Shown one piece after another: positions 1 through 8,465 of a DNA stretch of 64,000 nucleotides. A model generated the notes under the pieces. It made no database searches, had not been told where the DNA came from, and saw only the letters and a program-made list of their open reading frames with translations. Source of the DNA: Streptomyces sp. NBC_00878 (lineage in GTDB: Bacteria; Actinomycetota; Actinomycetes; Streptomycetales; Streptomycetaceae); NCBI RefSeq assembly GCF_026341515.1, contig NZ_JAPEOK010000001.1, positions 3,782,001 through 3,846,000 on the forward strand, written 5' to 3'. The first letter of the stretch is position 1. Each line of letters begins with the position of its first letter. Position numbers and translations under genes: made by a program.

Positions 1-242
1 TGAGCCTGTCGGTGCTGTGGCAGGCCGCGATCCCGGTCGGGCTCGGCCTGGCCCTCGCCTGCGTGGTGGGCCTCACCCTGGGCACGGTCCTGCTGAAGAT
101 GACGGCCACTCCGGTGACCGTGGACTGGCCGAGCGTCCTGGCCATGGCGGGCATCGGCGCGGCGGTCATCCTCGCGGTGACGGCCCTCAGCGTGCCGCCG
201 CTGCTGCGGTTGATGCGCCCGGAAGGGCTGCGGACGGAGTAG
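1..242 (+). CDS. ABC transporter permease, C-terminal end (FtsX-like), partial
   Basis: The reading frame is open from the left edge and stops at a TAG at 240-242, so only the last ~79 residues are present. They contain two hydrophobic segments, about residues 9-32 and 45-65, separated by a short polar loop, and end in a charged tail. This is the usual end of an FtsX-type permease of a MacB-like ABC exporter, in which the last two helices close the protein. The assignment rests on topology and residue style only, because no ATPase partner lies in the window. A strong hairpin follows the stop codon directly. Confidence 0.6.
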   Translation, partial: SLSVLWQAAIPVGLGLALACVVGLTLGTVLLKMTATPVTVDWPSVLAMAGIGAAVILAVTALSVPPLLRLMRPEGLRTE

Positions 243-259
243 CGCCCGCTGTCGGGCGC
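242..259 (+). terminator. Hairpin immediately after the permease stop
   Basis: A perfect 7-bp stem (GCGCCCG/CGGGCGC) with a 4-nt loop starts at the last base of the stop codon. It is a likely intrinsic terminator of the GC-rich actinobacterial type without a U-run. Confidence 0.5.
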
Positions 260-290
260 GCCTCCTGCGGGGCGCCCCTCGGGGGTACGG

Positions 291-327
291 GGAACCGCGG
301 GACCGGTCACGGACGGCCCGCGGTTCC
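291..327 (+). terminator. Long perfect hairpin upstream of the ahp remnant
   Basis: GGAACCGCGGG at 291-301 pairs exactly with CCCGCGGTTCC at 317-327, giving an 11-bp stem with a 15-nt loop. It may be a second terminator for the permease gene or a structured leader element for the ahp unit. The sequence does not decide between them. Confidence 0.45.
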
Positions 328-420
328 TCGTACCACCTCTTGCTCCATGGCAGTCTTGGCGGCGTCCAACCCGCACGGAAGGTCGCAAAGCGGCCTTTTC
401 CGTCGCCCAGGAGGAGCCCC

Positions 421-471
421 ATGCTCACCGTAGGTGACCGTCCGCCCGCCTTCGAACTGGCCGGTGAGTGA
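421..471 (+). pseudogene. ahpC: Collapsed alkyl hydroperoxide reductase C (ahpC) remnant
   Basis: An ATG with a good ribosome-binding site (GGAGGAG at 410-416) opens a 16-codon frame, MLTVGDRPPAFELAGE, followed by TGA. The first ~13 residues match the start I recall for actinobacterial AhpC (MLTVGD...P.F.L), and the last few resemble an AhpC carboxyl end. All of the peroxiredoxin body, including both catalytic cysteines, is absent. ahpD begins three bases after the stop, as expected for an ahpCD operon. This looks like an in-frame internal deletion of ahpC that kept the translation start and the coupling to ahpD. An assembly error would look the same. Confidence 0.6.
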
Positions 472-474
472 ACC

Positions 475-1029
475 ATGTCGCTCGACGCGCTGAAGTCCGC
501 GATTCCGGACTACGCCAAGGACCTTCGGCTGAACCTCGGTTCGGTGATCGGGAACTCGGAGCTGCCCCAGCAGCAGCTGTGGGGAACGGTGCTCGTCTGC
601 GCCATCGCCTCGCGGTCACCTCGTGTGCTCCGTGAACTGGAGGAAGAGGCCAATGCGAAGCTCTCCCCCGAGGCGTACACGGCGGCCAAGTCCGCCGCGG
701 CGGTCATGGCGATGAGCAACGTCTTCCACCGCACGCGGCACCTGCTCTCCGACCCGGCGTACGGGACCCTGCGGGCCGGGCTCCGGATGAACGTGCTCGG
801 CAACCCGGGGGTGGAGAAGGTCGACTTCGAACTGTGGTCGCTCGCCGTGTCCGCGATCAACGGGTGCGGGAGTTGCCTCGACTCCCACGAGCGGGCGCTC
901 CGCAAGGCGGGGGTCGACCGGGAGACGATCCAGGAGGCCTTCAAGATCGCGGCGGTCGTCCAGGCGGTGGGCGTCACCCTGGACGCGGAGGCGGCATTGG
1001 TGGAGCCGCTCGGCCCACCGCTGAGGTGA
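475..1029 (+). CDS. ahpD: Alkyl hydroperoxide reductase AhpD
   Basis: The 184-residue protein is full length for AhpD, the carboxymuconolactone-decarboxylase-fold adaptor that in actinobacteria reduces the peroxiredoxin AhpC using lipoamide/lipoyl-linked electrons. The catalytic CxxC-x3-His signature is visible as CGSCLDSH at about residues 131-138, and the all-helical core with the upstream [13 protein letters not shown] stretch is typical. The ATG is only three bases behind the ahpC remnant stop, so translation is probably coupled to the mini-ORF, which carries the ribosome-binding site. With ahpC deleted, AhpD has no obvious local substrate. It may use another peroxiredoxin or act alone, since weak intrinsic peroxidase activity is known for the family. 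Confidence 0.9.
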   Translation: MSLDALKSAIPDYAKDLRLNLGSVIGNSELPQQQLWGTVLVCAIASRSPRVLRELEEEANAKLSPEAYTAAKSAAAVMAMSNVFHRTRHLLSDPAYGTLRAGLRMNVLGNPGVEKVDFELWSLAVSAINGCGSCLDSHERALRKAGVDRETIQEAFKIAAVVQAVGVTLDAEAALVEPLGPPLR

Positions 1030-1214
1030 ACGGGGCACGACGGCGAAGGCGGCGTCGCAACGGCGGGGCGCCCGCCGGGAGTTGACTCCCGACGAGCGCT
1101 TCGCATCGGACTCGCCTGCCACCGTCCCGCTCACGCCTCCGAGCCGGGGACGAGAGAACTCACCCGCCCGGCTCGGGGACCCGCCCGGGGCGAAGAGGGC
1201 CTCCCCCGCCCCTC

Positions 1215-1958
1215 CTAGCTCTGCTGGCCGGCCAGGCGTTCTGCGGCCTTGCGGCGTTGGGGCTGGAGGGGGTCGATGAGGACGCCGGCGCCCTTGCCGG
1301 GGGTGTAGGCCCAGGCGCGGAGCTTCATCGCGACCCGGGTGAGTCGTTCGTCGCCCGGCGGTACGTCGATGTAGAACAGCGACTCGTCCGGTCTGGCGTC
1401 GTCGCCGCCCCAGCGGACCACGCCCTCGCAGTCGGCGAGGATGTCCCGGATCACCAGCTCCTCCATGGGATAGAAGCCGCCGTGGGCCCCGGAGGGATAG
1501 GAGCCGGGCCGGATCCGCACCGCCGTGCCGGAGGCCAGGTTGGACTCCGCCAGCCCCTTGCGTACCGAGCCGGGCTCGCGCCAGCCGAGGACCTCGCCCT
1601 TGCGGAGGGTGTCGATCTCGTAGTGGAAGCGGCGGACCACGTGGACGAGGACCGTCTCGACCTCCGCCATACGCATCTGGACGCCGTCGAGCGGCGTGGC
1701 GGGGACCGGTCTGGTGTAGATGTGGCCGTGCTCGTCCACGGTCTTCTCCATCTCCCACCCGTTCTTGGACGGGATGCCCGTCAGGACTCGCTTGTTGCGC
1801 TCCTGCGCCCTGCGTATCGCCTCACGGACCTTTTCCGGCTCGGGGTCCTTGTCCGCCGCCTGGGCGGGAATGGACAGAGCCTGTGAGCCGACGGCAACAC
1901 CGATCGCTACGAACGCGACACGTCGTAAGGCAGTGCGGCGAGAAATGTTCTGGGTCAC
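1215..1958 (-). CDS. Secreted protein of unknown function with twin-arginine-like signal
   Basis: The GTG start at 1958 is preferred over longer in-frame starts because GAGGAG lies just upstream and because the start overlaps the stop of the preceding gene (GTGA). The 247-residue product begins with SRRTALRRVAFVAIGV and an AQA cleavage site near residue 33, a signal sequence of twin-arginine or Sec type. The mature part is rich in charged residues, with two conserved-looking blocks (RPGSYPSGAHGGFYPMEE and IRDILADCEGVVRWGGDD), but I recognise no family. It is the last gene of a three-gene operon with a membrane protein and a DUF1906 protein, which suggests a cell-envelope role. Confidence 0.75.
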   Translation of the reverse strand: MTQNISRRTALRRVAFVAIGVAVGSQALSIPAQAADKDPEPEKVREAIRRAQERNKRVLTGIPSKNGWEMEKTVDEHGHIYTRPVPATPLDGVQMRMAEVETVLVHVVRRFHYEIDTLRKGEVLGWREPGSVRKGLAESNLASGTAVRIRPGSYPSGAHGGFYPMEELVIRDILADCEGVVRWGGDDARPDESLFYIDVPPGDERLTRVAMKLRAWAYTPGKGAGVLIDPLQPQRRKAAERLAGQQS

Positions 1959-2422
1959 TTCTTCGTCTCCTCGTACCAGTTTTTGGGGCGCGCGGCGTAG
2001 GTCAGAGCGGCGGCCGCTACTCCGAAGACCCCTGCCACGGGATTCACGTATCCGGGCACGACGGCGTCGTACGTCTGCCCGTCCGTGACGCGGCACCGGA
2101 ATTGCAGGGGAAGGAACGAATACTCGTATCCGACAACGGACTTGGCCTGCTCCGACGTCAATCTCTCTGCACACGCCAGGGCTTGGTTGCTTTCATCCAG
2201 CATCAGGAGATGGAGCATGCCCCAGCCGTACATACCGACCGTGCAGGCCCATGCCAGGGCACCAACGCCCTTGACGACTCTCTGCGCATCTCGCTTGCCG
2301 CGGTTGCGGAACAGCAACAGCAATCCGCGGATGGCGAGCCATGGCGTGACAACCACGCCGGCCGCGCTCAGGAGGAGCACAAGCCCGATATAGAGGTCGT
2401 CAGAAGCGTCTGTTACCAGCAT
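1955..2422 (-). CDS. Small membrane protein of unknown function
   Basis: The protein has 155 residues from an ATG 13 bp after the upstream stop. It has three or four predicted membrane segments: about residues 12-38, 54-76 and 124-143, the last followed by a short cytoplasmic tail ARPKNWYEETKK. Between them lies an exposed loop with two cysteines (CAERLTSEQ and FRCRVTDGQ) that could form a disulfide outside the membrane. Its stop overlaps the GTG start of the following secreted-protein gene, so the two are translationally coupled. No family was recognised. Confidence 0.75.
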   Translation of the reverse strand: MLVTDASDDLYIGLVLLLSAAGVVVTPWLAIRGLLLLFRNRGKRDAQRVVKGVGALAWACTVGMYGWGMLHLLMLDESNQALACAERLTSEQAKSVVGYEYSFLPLQFRCRVTDGQTYDAVVPGYVNPVAGVFGVAAAALTYAARPKNWYEETKK

Positions 2423-2435
2423 GCTGGTCAGCCTG

Positions 2436-4658
2436 TCAGACGTTCCGAGAGATGGAGTTGTACTTCTCCATGATCTGGTACAGCGCCGACCGCTGCTTGG
2501 CGTGGGGCGTTGCCTCCGATTCCGCCGGTCCCTGGTACCGGCGCAGGATCTCGAATATCTCGCTCTCCGTGTAGTCCAGGCGCATGGAGCGGAGAGGCTC
2601 CTCTTCATGAACGTTGCCCGGGGCCCCGTCCGCGTTCCACAGATGGATCAAAGGGACGGTGGACATGGCGAATTGCTCGTCAAACCGGCAGTCATCCCAA
2701 ATGTTGTATTTATCCTCGTCGCTGCCACCGCGGATGGTGCCCTCCGCGTAGCCGTTTCGAATGGCGTGATTCCACGCCAGAAGGGCGGTGTTGCCGAAGA
2801 TCTGGGCGATGCCGGTGGAGCTGTCCTTGAAGAACCCGGTCGTGTTGAACGTCGTGGAGACCACCTCGTCCACACTCAGGTCGACCGCGTCGATGTGCCG
2901 CATCTCCCAGTACGCGGTCGTCTGGATGAGGGCCTTTCGCATCTTGTACCGATAGGCGAGCAGGGTGGTGACCGAATCCCATTCGAGTACGACCCTGCGG
3001 AAGCACTCCTCGTGCGTATGCGACCTGAGGCCGCCGTCGTTGGGGAAGCCGATCGACTCCATGTACTTGCCGACGTCCGTCCTCATGGCGTTGACGAGGT
3101 CCGAGTCGAGGCTGGTGTCCGGGAGAGGCGCACGGGGCGGGTTGAACGAGCCCTGTCCGGTGTCGCGCCCCGAGGCGATGTTGATGTCGATGTTGATCGC
3201 CCCTGTGCCGGTGCCGACGGTGCGGGTGACGATCTGGTCGTACGCCCAGTCGGGCGGCAGCGGATAGCCGAAGTTGCCGGAGAACCCGGACGACATGTCG
3301 CAGACGAACGACGCCGTGGAGTGGCCGGCCTCGGCGACGCGGATGCACACGTTGCGCGGCCCGTAGACGCCGATCTCGAACCGGTTGCCGTCGTCGGCGA
3401 CCGCGTCCGCGATGCCCTTGAAGTGCGGCAGGACGTTGCTGGTGACCTCTTGGTCGAGGGCGTCGAAGTCCACGGCCCAGAAGATCCGTGTCCCCGCCTT
3501 GAAGCCGTGGTCCAGGGCCGCGTTGATGGCGGCCTGCCCGGCCGCACGGCCCTGCGGATAGGTGAAGCCGTCGGCGTCCCGCCCGTACGTCTGGTAGATC
3601 GGGAAGCAGCGCAGTCCGTTCGCGGCGATGGTCTGGAGTTCGCCGGGCTGGATCGCCTTGTGCTTCAGGTCGTCGGGCGGGGTCGGGTCCGGCTGGGTGA
3701 GATAGCGGCCCAGGTACTTGATGCCCTGCGCCTTCAGCGTGGCCGCACGCTCGGTGGTGATCAGGGTGACGCCGTCGCAGGCTTCGCCGTTGCGGGACTG
3801 GTCGCCGTAGGAGACGAGGAGGGAGGCCCAGGTCGAGAAGTTTCCGGTGCCGGTGACGGGGAGCTTCGCGAACGACTGGAAGGTGGAGACGGCCGAGGCG
3901 AGGCCACTGGTGAAGGTGGAGACGAAGTCCACCGGCCGCTGGTTGAGCACCATGGCGGCGGAGAACAGCTTCACGAACGTGTTGGAGTCGCCGGTCGCGA
4001 CGGTGTGGGACTTCAGCCCGCTCTGCGTACCCGGCCCGAAGACGCCGTTGGCCGTACCGTCGGCCATACCGAGTTCGTACTGCACGGCGAACAGCATCGA
4101 CTTGGCGACGTCACGCGAGTGGTTGCCGTCGGCCGGGATGATGAAGAAGTCTCTTCGGTGGATGTACGACCCGTTCAGCCATCTCTGGACGGCCCGGATG
4201 GTCTCCGAGCCTCCGTTGACGGTGACGTAGGCGTCCATGTTGAGCAGGCCCTTGAACACCTTCGGCACCAGGTTGCCGCCGGGGTAGGCGAAGTCCACGC
4301 CCATGTTCTGCTTCAGCTGGGTGACCGAGGCCACCACACGGGAGTTGTACGTCCCGTCGATGTCGCCGCCGTCGTAGCCCTTGCAGTACAGGGCGGACTG
4401 GATGATCTTGGCGAAGTTCTGGGACGGCACCGTACCGCTGTTGAGGGACGGGTACTTCGACGTGAGCGTCGAGAGCGTGGTGGGGCCGAAGGTGTCCGAC
4501 AGGCTGGTGATGCCGAGTTCGTACTGCAGGGCACGCGTGAGGGCGAACATCATCGGCCAGCCGGTCACCCCGGTCTCGGGTATGCGGTCGATGCCGAGCT
4601 TTCCTGCGTAGGCGCCATTGATGAACTGCTGCGCTTTGCGCACCATTTCGTCGGCCAT
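2436..4658 (-). CDS. DUF1906 glycoside-hydrolase-like protein with peptidoglycan-binding repeats
   Basis: This 740-residue protein starts MADEMVRKAQQF with no visible signal peptide. The first ~290 residues hold repeated peptidoglycan-binding-like units (FGPTTLSTL, DIDGTYNSRVVASVTQLK, VFGPGTQSGLKSH and GTGNFSTWASLL are their cores). Residues ~295-500 are a DUF1906 (Rv2525c-like) TIM-barrel domain, recognisable by GVTLITTERAATLKAQGIKYLGRYL, FPIYQTYG and FWAVDFDA. The last ~190 residues contain YWEMRHIDAVD followed by DSSTGIAQIFGNTALLAW. The Glu and the GIAQI motif recall lysozyme/lytic-transglycosylase folds, but that is inference. It heads an operon with a membrane protein and an exported protein, so an envelope substrate is likely. 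How it would leave the cytoplasm is unclear. Confidence 0.8.
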   Translation of the reverse strand: MADEMVRKAQQFINGAYAGKLGIDRIPETGVTGWPMMFALTRALQYELGITSLSDTFGPTTLSTLTSKYPSLNSGTVPSQNFAKIIQSALYCKGYDGGDIDGTYNSRVVASVTQLKQNMGVDFAYPGGNLVPKVFKGLLNMDAYVTVNGGSETIRAVQRWLNGSYIHRRDFFIIPADGNHSRDVAKSMLFAVQYELGMADGTANGVFGPGTQSGLKSHTVATGDSNTFVKLFSAAMVLNQRPVDFVSTFTSGLASAVSTFQSFAKLPVTGTGNFSTWASLLVSYGDQSRNGEACDGVTLITTERAATLKAQGIKYLGRYLTQPDPTPPDDLKHKAIQPGELQTIAANGLRCFPIYQTYGRDADGFTYPQGRAAGQAAINAALDHGFKAGTRIFWAVDFDALDQEVTSNVLPHFKGIADAVADDGNRFEIGVYGPRNVCIRVAEAGHSTASFVCDMSSGFSGNFGYPLPPDWAYDQIVTRTVGTGTGAINIDINIASGRDTGQGSFNPPRAPLPDTSLDSDLVNAMRTDVGKYMESIGFPNDGGLRSHTHEECFRRVVLEWDSVTTLLAYRYKMRKALIQTTAYWEMRHIDAVDLSVDEVVSTTFNTTGFFKDSSTGIAQIFGNTALLAWNHAIRNGYAEGTIRGGSDEDKYNIWDDCRFDEQFAMSTVPLIHLWNADGAPGNVHEEEPLRSMRLDYTESEIFEILRRYQGPAESEATPHAKQRSALYQIMEKYNSISRNV

Positions 4659-4809
4659 GTGGGGCTCCTGTCAGTCACTGGTCAGGCATGAGTCGGACGG
4701 TTTCGGACACGGCGGAGAGAGCCGACCCGGAAAGTGGTGTGCGCGTTCGGTATTTCGTGCCGCGGGAAGAGCCCCTGCACCACCCGGCGGTACGCCATTG
4801 GCGTCGCCC

Positions 4810-5325
4810 TCAGCCGCAAGGAAATACGTAACTCGAGCTGTAGTTGATGAAGAGGCTGGTGGAGGTCCGCCCCATTTTCGCGGTGACCGGCGCGCAGGCG
4901 AAGCTGGAGACGTATACCGGCCCCGCGTATTCGCTGAAGTTGCCTTCGTCGGGGTCACAGGCGGTGCCGCCCGTTTTGCACACCCTGAGGTACATGTATC
5001 GCGAGGCGCCGACATTGTTGTCGAGGATGACGCAGCCCTTTCCGCCGTTCTCGTACGAGAACAGGGTGGCCAGGCGCAGATCGGGGTCCGTCCCGAGGGG
5101 CAGGGGGATCCCCTTCCGCAGCGTGTATCCGGTGCCGCAGACGTTGGCGGCGGCAGCGGCGGCGGACATGTCGGCCCGGGCGACCGCACGGGTCACGGCG
5201 TCGGCGTCCCGCGAGATCGGCACGTGCGGGGTGTCGGCGGCGACAGCCTGCGGCGCGACCAGAACGGCGGAGAAAAGCGCCAGGGCGGCGACAGCCGCGC
5301 GCAGGATTGCCTTCGGTCTGAGCAT
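4810..5325 (-). CDS. Secreted spore-associated-type protein
   Basis: The 171-residue product has a Sec signal peptide (LRPKAILRAAVAALALFSAV, cleavage after AVAA near residue 31). The mature domain of about 130 residues has six cysteines spaced for three disulfides (ANVCGTG, GKGCVI, RVCK, TACD, FACA, FPCG) and the motif EYAGPVYV. The pattern resembles the small secreted spore-associated proteins of streptomycetes, though I could not confirm the match. I chose the ATG at 5325 because AAAGG lies 12 bases upstream; an in-frame ATG at 5355 has no ribosome-binding site. It is monocistronic, with a perfect 14-bp palindrome about 175 bp upstream. Confidence 0.7.
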   Translation of the reverse strand: MLRPKAILRAAVAALALFSAVLVAPQAVAADTPHVPISRDADAVTRAVARADMSAAAAAANVCGTGYTLRKGIPLPLGTDPDLRLATLFSYENGGKGCVILDNNVGASRYMYLRVCKTGGTACDPDEGNFSEYAGPVYVSSFACAPVTAKMGRTSTSLFINYSSSYVFPCG

Positions 5326-5792
5326 GTGACGTGGAGACCTTTCAGTAGGCTGCATGGTGCATTACTGAATTCACGGGCACAGCAGTGCACTGCTCGGCCG
5401 CCATTCTTCGGCCCCGGGGCATGGGTGTACCTCGTGGACGAATAGGAAATGGGAGCGGCAGAGCAGTGCCGTGTGAATGTGGGGTTGATCTCGTCGCTTG
5501 ATTGCGCAATCACTTTAGATGCGCAGAGAATCTTCCTCCAGGGATTATTGCCGCGCTCGGGCGGCTGACCGGAATTCGCCCCGGAAGCGGAATGACATGC
5601 TCATGATCTGGAGGTCAGGCGAGTTACAGGAGAGACTCGTGTGTGTGCTGTGAAGCGGAAGACGGGTGAGGGCTCCGGGGCACGCGAGATTGGCCGGATG
5701 GCGATGTCGACGTTGGCCGAACCCCACGCGGCCCGGGGGGGAACTGGCAGGAGTTCGGCGGGGCGATACCCCTCAGACGGTGACGCGTCCGA
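5326..5792. other. 467-bp intergenic region, promoter side of the secreted-protein gene
   Basis: No convincing gene was seen. The part nearest 5500 is clearly richer in A+T than its surroundings and contains a perfect palindrome. The right half is the 3' flank of the AI-2E-family gene. Confidence 0.5.
5499..5512. promoter_or_regulatory. Perfect 14-bp palindrome TGATTGCGCAATCA
   Basis: The 14 bases are their own reverse complement and sit in an A+T-rich pocket upstream of the minus-strand secreted-protein gene. A dimeric repressor or activator site is the simplest reading; the protein is unknown. Confidence 0.45.
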
Positions 5793-7193
5793 TCACGACG
5801 ATGACGCGTCCGACGGGGGCCGTACCGGAGCGACTCGTGTCGCGGTCGCCCCCCGCGGCATCGGCGACGTACGCAGGGCCGGCTCCTGGGAGTACGAGCT
5901 CAGGTAGCCGACCACCGTGTTGGCGACCGCGACGAGCGGGACGGCGACCACCGCACCGCCGATCCCCGCGACCATGCCACCCGCCGCCACCGAGAGAACG
6001 ACGGCGAGGGGGTGGACCCGTACCGCACGGCCCAGGATGAACGGCTGGAGGATGTGACCCTCGATCTGCTGGACGGCGAGCACGACGGCCAGCGCCATGA
6101 CCGCCGTGAACACCCCTTGTGTCACCAGCGCGACCACCACCGCCAGCGCGCCGGAGACGACGGCACCGACCAGCGGGATGAAGGCGAACAGGAAGATGAA
6201 GACGGCCAGCGGGACAGCCATCGGGACATCCAGGAAGAAGATGCCCAGGCCGATGAAGATGGCGTCGATCAACGCCACTATCACCGTCCCGCGGACGTAG
6301 GCCGTGAGCGTGCGCCAGGCGCGCGGGCCCGCCCCGGCCACTCCGGGCCGCGCCGCGGCGGGCACCAGCTTGAGCGTCCACTGCCAGATGCGCTTGCCGT
6401 CGTAGAGAAGGAAGAGCGTGGAGAACATCGTGAGGAGGATGCCGGTGAGGGCCTCGACGATGACGGTGACGCCTTCCAGGCCCGCCGACGTGATCTCGTC
6501 CGTGTTGTCGCCGACGGCCTCGCGCAGGCTCTTGGCGATGTCCTTGATCTGATCCTCGGTCACATGGAACGGGCTGTTGAGCAGCCAGCGCTGCAACTCG
6601 TCGATGCCGTCCTGGATCTGGTCGGAGAGGTTGTCGATGTTCTCCATGACCTGCCAGACCACGAACCATCCGACGAGCCCCATGATCACGAAGCCAAGGG
6701 TCGCGGTGAGCGCGGTGGCGACCCCGCGCGGCATTCCGTACCGCCGCAGCCGCGCCACGGTGGGCTGGAGCAGCGCGGTGATCAGCAGCGCGGCGACGAA
6801 GGCGAGGACGACGAGTTGCACGGCGCTGATGACGCGCATCAACACCCAGACGGTGCCCGCGAGTACGAGCAGCCGCCAGCCGGCCTCGGCGGCGACCCGC
6901 ATGCCCCAGGGAACGGCCGAGGCGGGTTCGGGACGAGGGGCCGGCAGGGCGGCCACGTCCGAAGGAGGGGCGGGGGGCGAGGGCGGCGAGGGCGGCGAGG
7001 CCGCGGGCGGGACGGACTCGGCGGGCGGGCCCGAAGTGTCGGCGCCATCCTCGTGGCGTCGGGTGGTGTCGTCGGCCGGGCCGAAGTCGTCGGCCTCCGC
7101 GGCCTCGGCCTCCGCGCGCCGCGCGTTCAACCGCTCTCCCATTTCGGTGAGTCCGGCCCCGAGCCGACTGAGCCACCCTGGCACTCGCGACAT
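5793..7193 (-). CDS. AI-2E family (PerM-type) membrane permease
   Basis: The 466-residue protein begins at an ATG preceded by AAAAGGGACGG. Residues ~1-105 are a charged, then Pro/Ser/Ala-rich cytoplasmic tail. The membrane domain follows, with the family's typical arrangement: paired N-terminal helices, a long amphipathic middle region (DNLSDQIQDGIDELQRWLL to EITSAGLEG), then five C-terminal helices containing LFLLYDGKRIW, IFFLDVPMAVPLAVF and LQPFILGRAVRVHPLAVVLSV. The family includes the putative AI-2 exporter TqsA, but most members have no proven substrate, so no transport role is assigned. The gene is flanked by a strong hairpin on its upstream side and appears monocistronic. Confidence 0.9.
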   Translation of the reverse strand: MSRVPGWLSRLGAGLTEMGERLNARRAEAEAAEADDFGPADDTTRRHEDGADTSGPPAESVPPAASPPSPPSPPAPPSDVAALPAPRPEPASAVPWGMRVAAEAGWRLLVLAGTVWVLMRVISAVQLVVLAFVAALLITALLQPTVARLRRYGMPRGVATALTATLGFVIMGLVGWFVVWQVMENIDNLSDQIQDGIDELQRWLLNSPFHVTEDQIKDIAKSLREAVGDNTDEITSAGLEGVTVIVEALTGILLTMFSTLFLLYDGKRIWQWTLKLVPAAARPGVAGAGPRAWRTLTAYVRGTVIVALIDAIFIGLGIFFLDVPMAVPLAVFIFLFAFIPLVGAVVSGALAVVVALVTQGVFTAVMALAVVLAVQQIEGHILQPFILGRAVRVHPLAVVLSVAAGGMVAGIGGAVVAVPLVAVANTVVGYLSSYSQEPALRTSPMPRGATATRVAPVRPPSDASSS

Positions 7194-7265
7194 GATCCGT
7201 CCCTTTTCCCCGTTGTGCCCCACCACTCCCCCCTGGAGCCGTCGGCACCGACCGTACATGGCAGA

Positions 7266-7294
7266 AGCCCCTCACCGTAGGACGGTGAGGGGCT
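7266..7294 (-). terminator. Perfect 13-bp hairpin terminator
   Basis: AGCCCCTCACCGT pairs with ACGGTGAGGGGCT around a 3-nt loop. It lies between the end of the transglycosylase-like gene and the start of the AI-2E-family gene and probably terminates the former. Confidence 0.75.
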
Positions 7295-7328
7295 CTGAAA
7301 AGGTTGAGAAGCGCGAGCGGATGCCGGC

Positions 7329-8027
7329 TCAGTACCAGTTGTTGGCCTGCCAGAACGACCATGCCCCGCACGGGCTGCCGTATCGGCTGTCCATGTAGCT
7401 GAGGCCCCACTTGATCTGGGTGGCCGGGTTCGTCGCCCAGTCGGCGCCGGCCGAGGACATCTTGGAACCCGGCAGGGCCTGCACAAGGCCGTAGGCGTCG
7501 GAGGTCGGGTTGTCGGCCCGGTAGTTCCAGCTGGACTCGTGGTCCACGATGTTGCTGAAGCACTGGAACTGGTCCGCCGGAACGATCTGGCGGGCCATGT
7601 CCTGGACTTGAGCGACGGTGTACGAAGACTGCGCCGGGAAGCTGGAGGGGTCACGCGTGGTGGAACGGCTGGCAACCTTGAGGGCTTCCTTCCGCTCCTT
7701 CGCCTCCTGCTCGGCCTTCTCCGCGGCCTTCTGCTTGGCGACGGCGTCCTTGGCGGCCTGCTTGCGCGCAGACTCCTCGGCGTCCTTCTTGGCGGTCGCG
7801 TCGGCCGCGATGGCCTGCGAGTCGGCCTGCTGAGTCAGGGATGCGGTCTGCACCTGCGCCTGCGCGCCCGCGGGTATGTCCGCGAGCAGCGTCGCGCCGG
7901 TCGCCGTTGCCTCGGCATCGTCACTTGAGGACGCGGTGTTGCCCGAGGCAACACCGGTGACAGCACCGACAGCGGTGACCGCGGTGGCCGAGGCCACTGC
8001 GAATCCCCGGACCGAAATCCGGCTCAC
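7329..8027 (-). CDS. Secreted transglycosylase-like cell-wall protein
   Basis: The 232-residue protein starts at GTG 8027, placed by GGAAGGAAACC just upstream. It has an export signal (about residues 1-30), a long Ala/Lys/Glu-rich predicted coiled coil (about 65-125), and a C-terminal lysozyme-fold domain of ~85 residues. That domain contains CFSNIVDHESSWNYRADNP, in which the Glu of DHESSW is the expected catalytic acid, followed by AYGLVQALPGSKM and the terminal GAWSFWQANNWY. The layout matches secreted transglycosylase/aggregation-promoting-factor proteins of streptomycetes that remodel peptidoglycan in growth or germination. The gene has a long (~430 bp) upstream region that may contain a leader. 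A c-di-AMP (ydaO) riboswitch was looked for and not convincingly found. Confidence 0.85.
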   Translation of the reverse strand: MSRISVRGFAVASATAVTAVGAVTGVASGNTASSSDDAEATATGATLLADIPAGAQAQVQTASLTQQADSQAIAADATAKKDAEESARKQAAKDAVAKQKAAEKAEQEAKERKEALKVASRSTTRDPSSFPAQSSYTVAQVQDMARQIVPADQFQCFSNIVDHESSWNYRADNPTSDAYGLVQALPGSKMSSAGADWATNPATQIKWGLSYMDSRYGSPCGAWSFWQANNWY

Positions 8028-8465
8028 ACGGTTTCCTTCCAGCATCGCCCGCTACAGGTGACCCTCGCGGACGCAATCGTGCCCCTGGCGCTGGCCTCCC
8101 AACTGCGGGGTCACGGGAGGCACGGACCCGGTGGGCAACTCCCATGGCGGGAGCGCCGCGTAGTGCTCGGGCGGCATACGACTGCTATATGGAGTTCTGG
8201 GCAACTTCTGTGGTGCCGTACCGCTGGGGGTACAGGTGTGTCGTATGCGGGGCCTGACAGGAGTGAGACTCTGCCGCACGCTGACGCCGGGAGGCAATTC
8301 TGTGTCGGGTGTGAAAGCTCACACCTCGTTTGCCTCACGAGTTCTTCGGAAACTAGCACACGCCAGGACGCCGCCCGGCTAGGCTCTTCAGCCTTTGCCG
8401 GACGGCGTCAATTATCGTGTAGCCACCACCCGTTGGACAGATGCCGCAGGGCGGGGCACGCTGGA
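8028..8465. other. 438-bp region upstream of the transglycosylase gene
   Basis: It holds the promoter and probably a long 5' leader of the minus-strand cell-wall gene. A minus-strand frame of 81 codons (8052-8297) ends 24 bp before that gene, but it has no ribosome-binding site and is not called. The segment near 8410-8425 is A+T-richer and is the likeliest promoter. Confidence 0.4.

Noticed and set aside
2421..4691. 756-codon plus-strand frame opposite the DUF1906 gene
   Set aside because: It is the third-position-GC shadow of the minus-strand gene: repetitive V/D/R/G composition, no start signals and no recognisable domain.
5773..7563. 596-codon minus-strand frame over the AI-2E gene
   Set aside because: A shifted frame of the real permease, dominated by Arg/Gly/Pro, without domain content.
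8052..8297. 81-codon minus-strand frame upstream of the transglycosylase gene
   Set aside because: No ribosome-binding site and no recognised similarity. It may be part of a leader but cannot be supported as a gene.
8040..8360. c-di-AMP (ydaO) riboswitch before the cell-wall gene
   Set aside because: The known conserved segments were looked for by eye and not found. A covariance search would decide.
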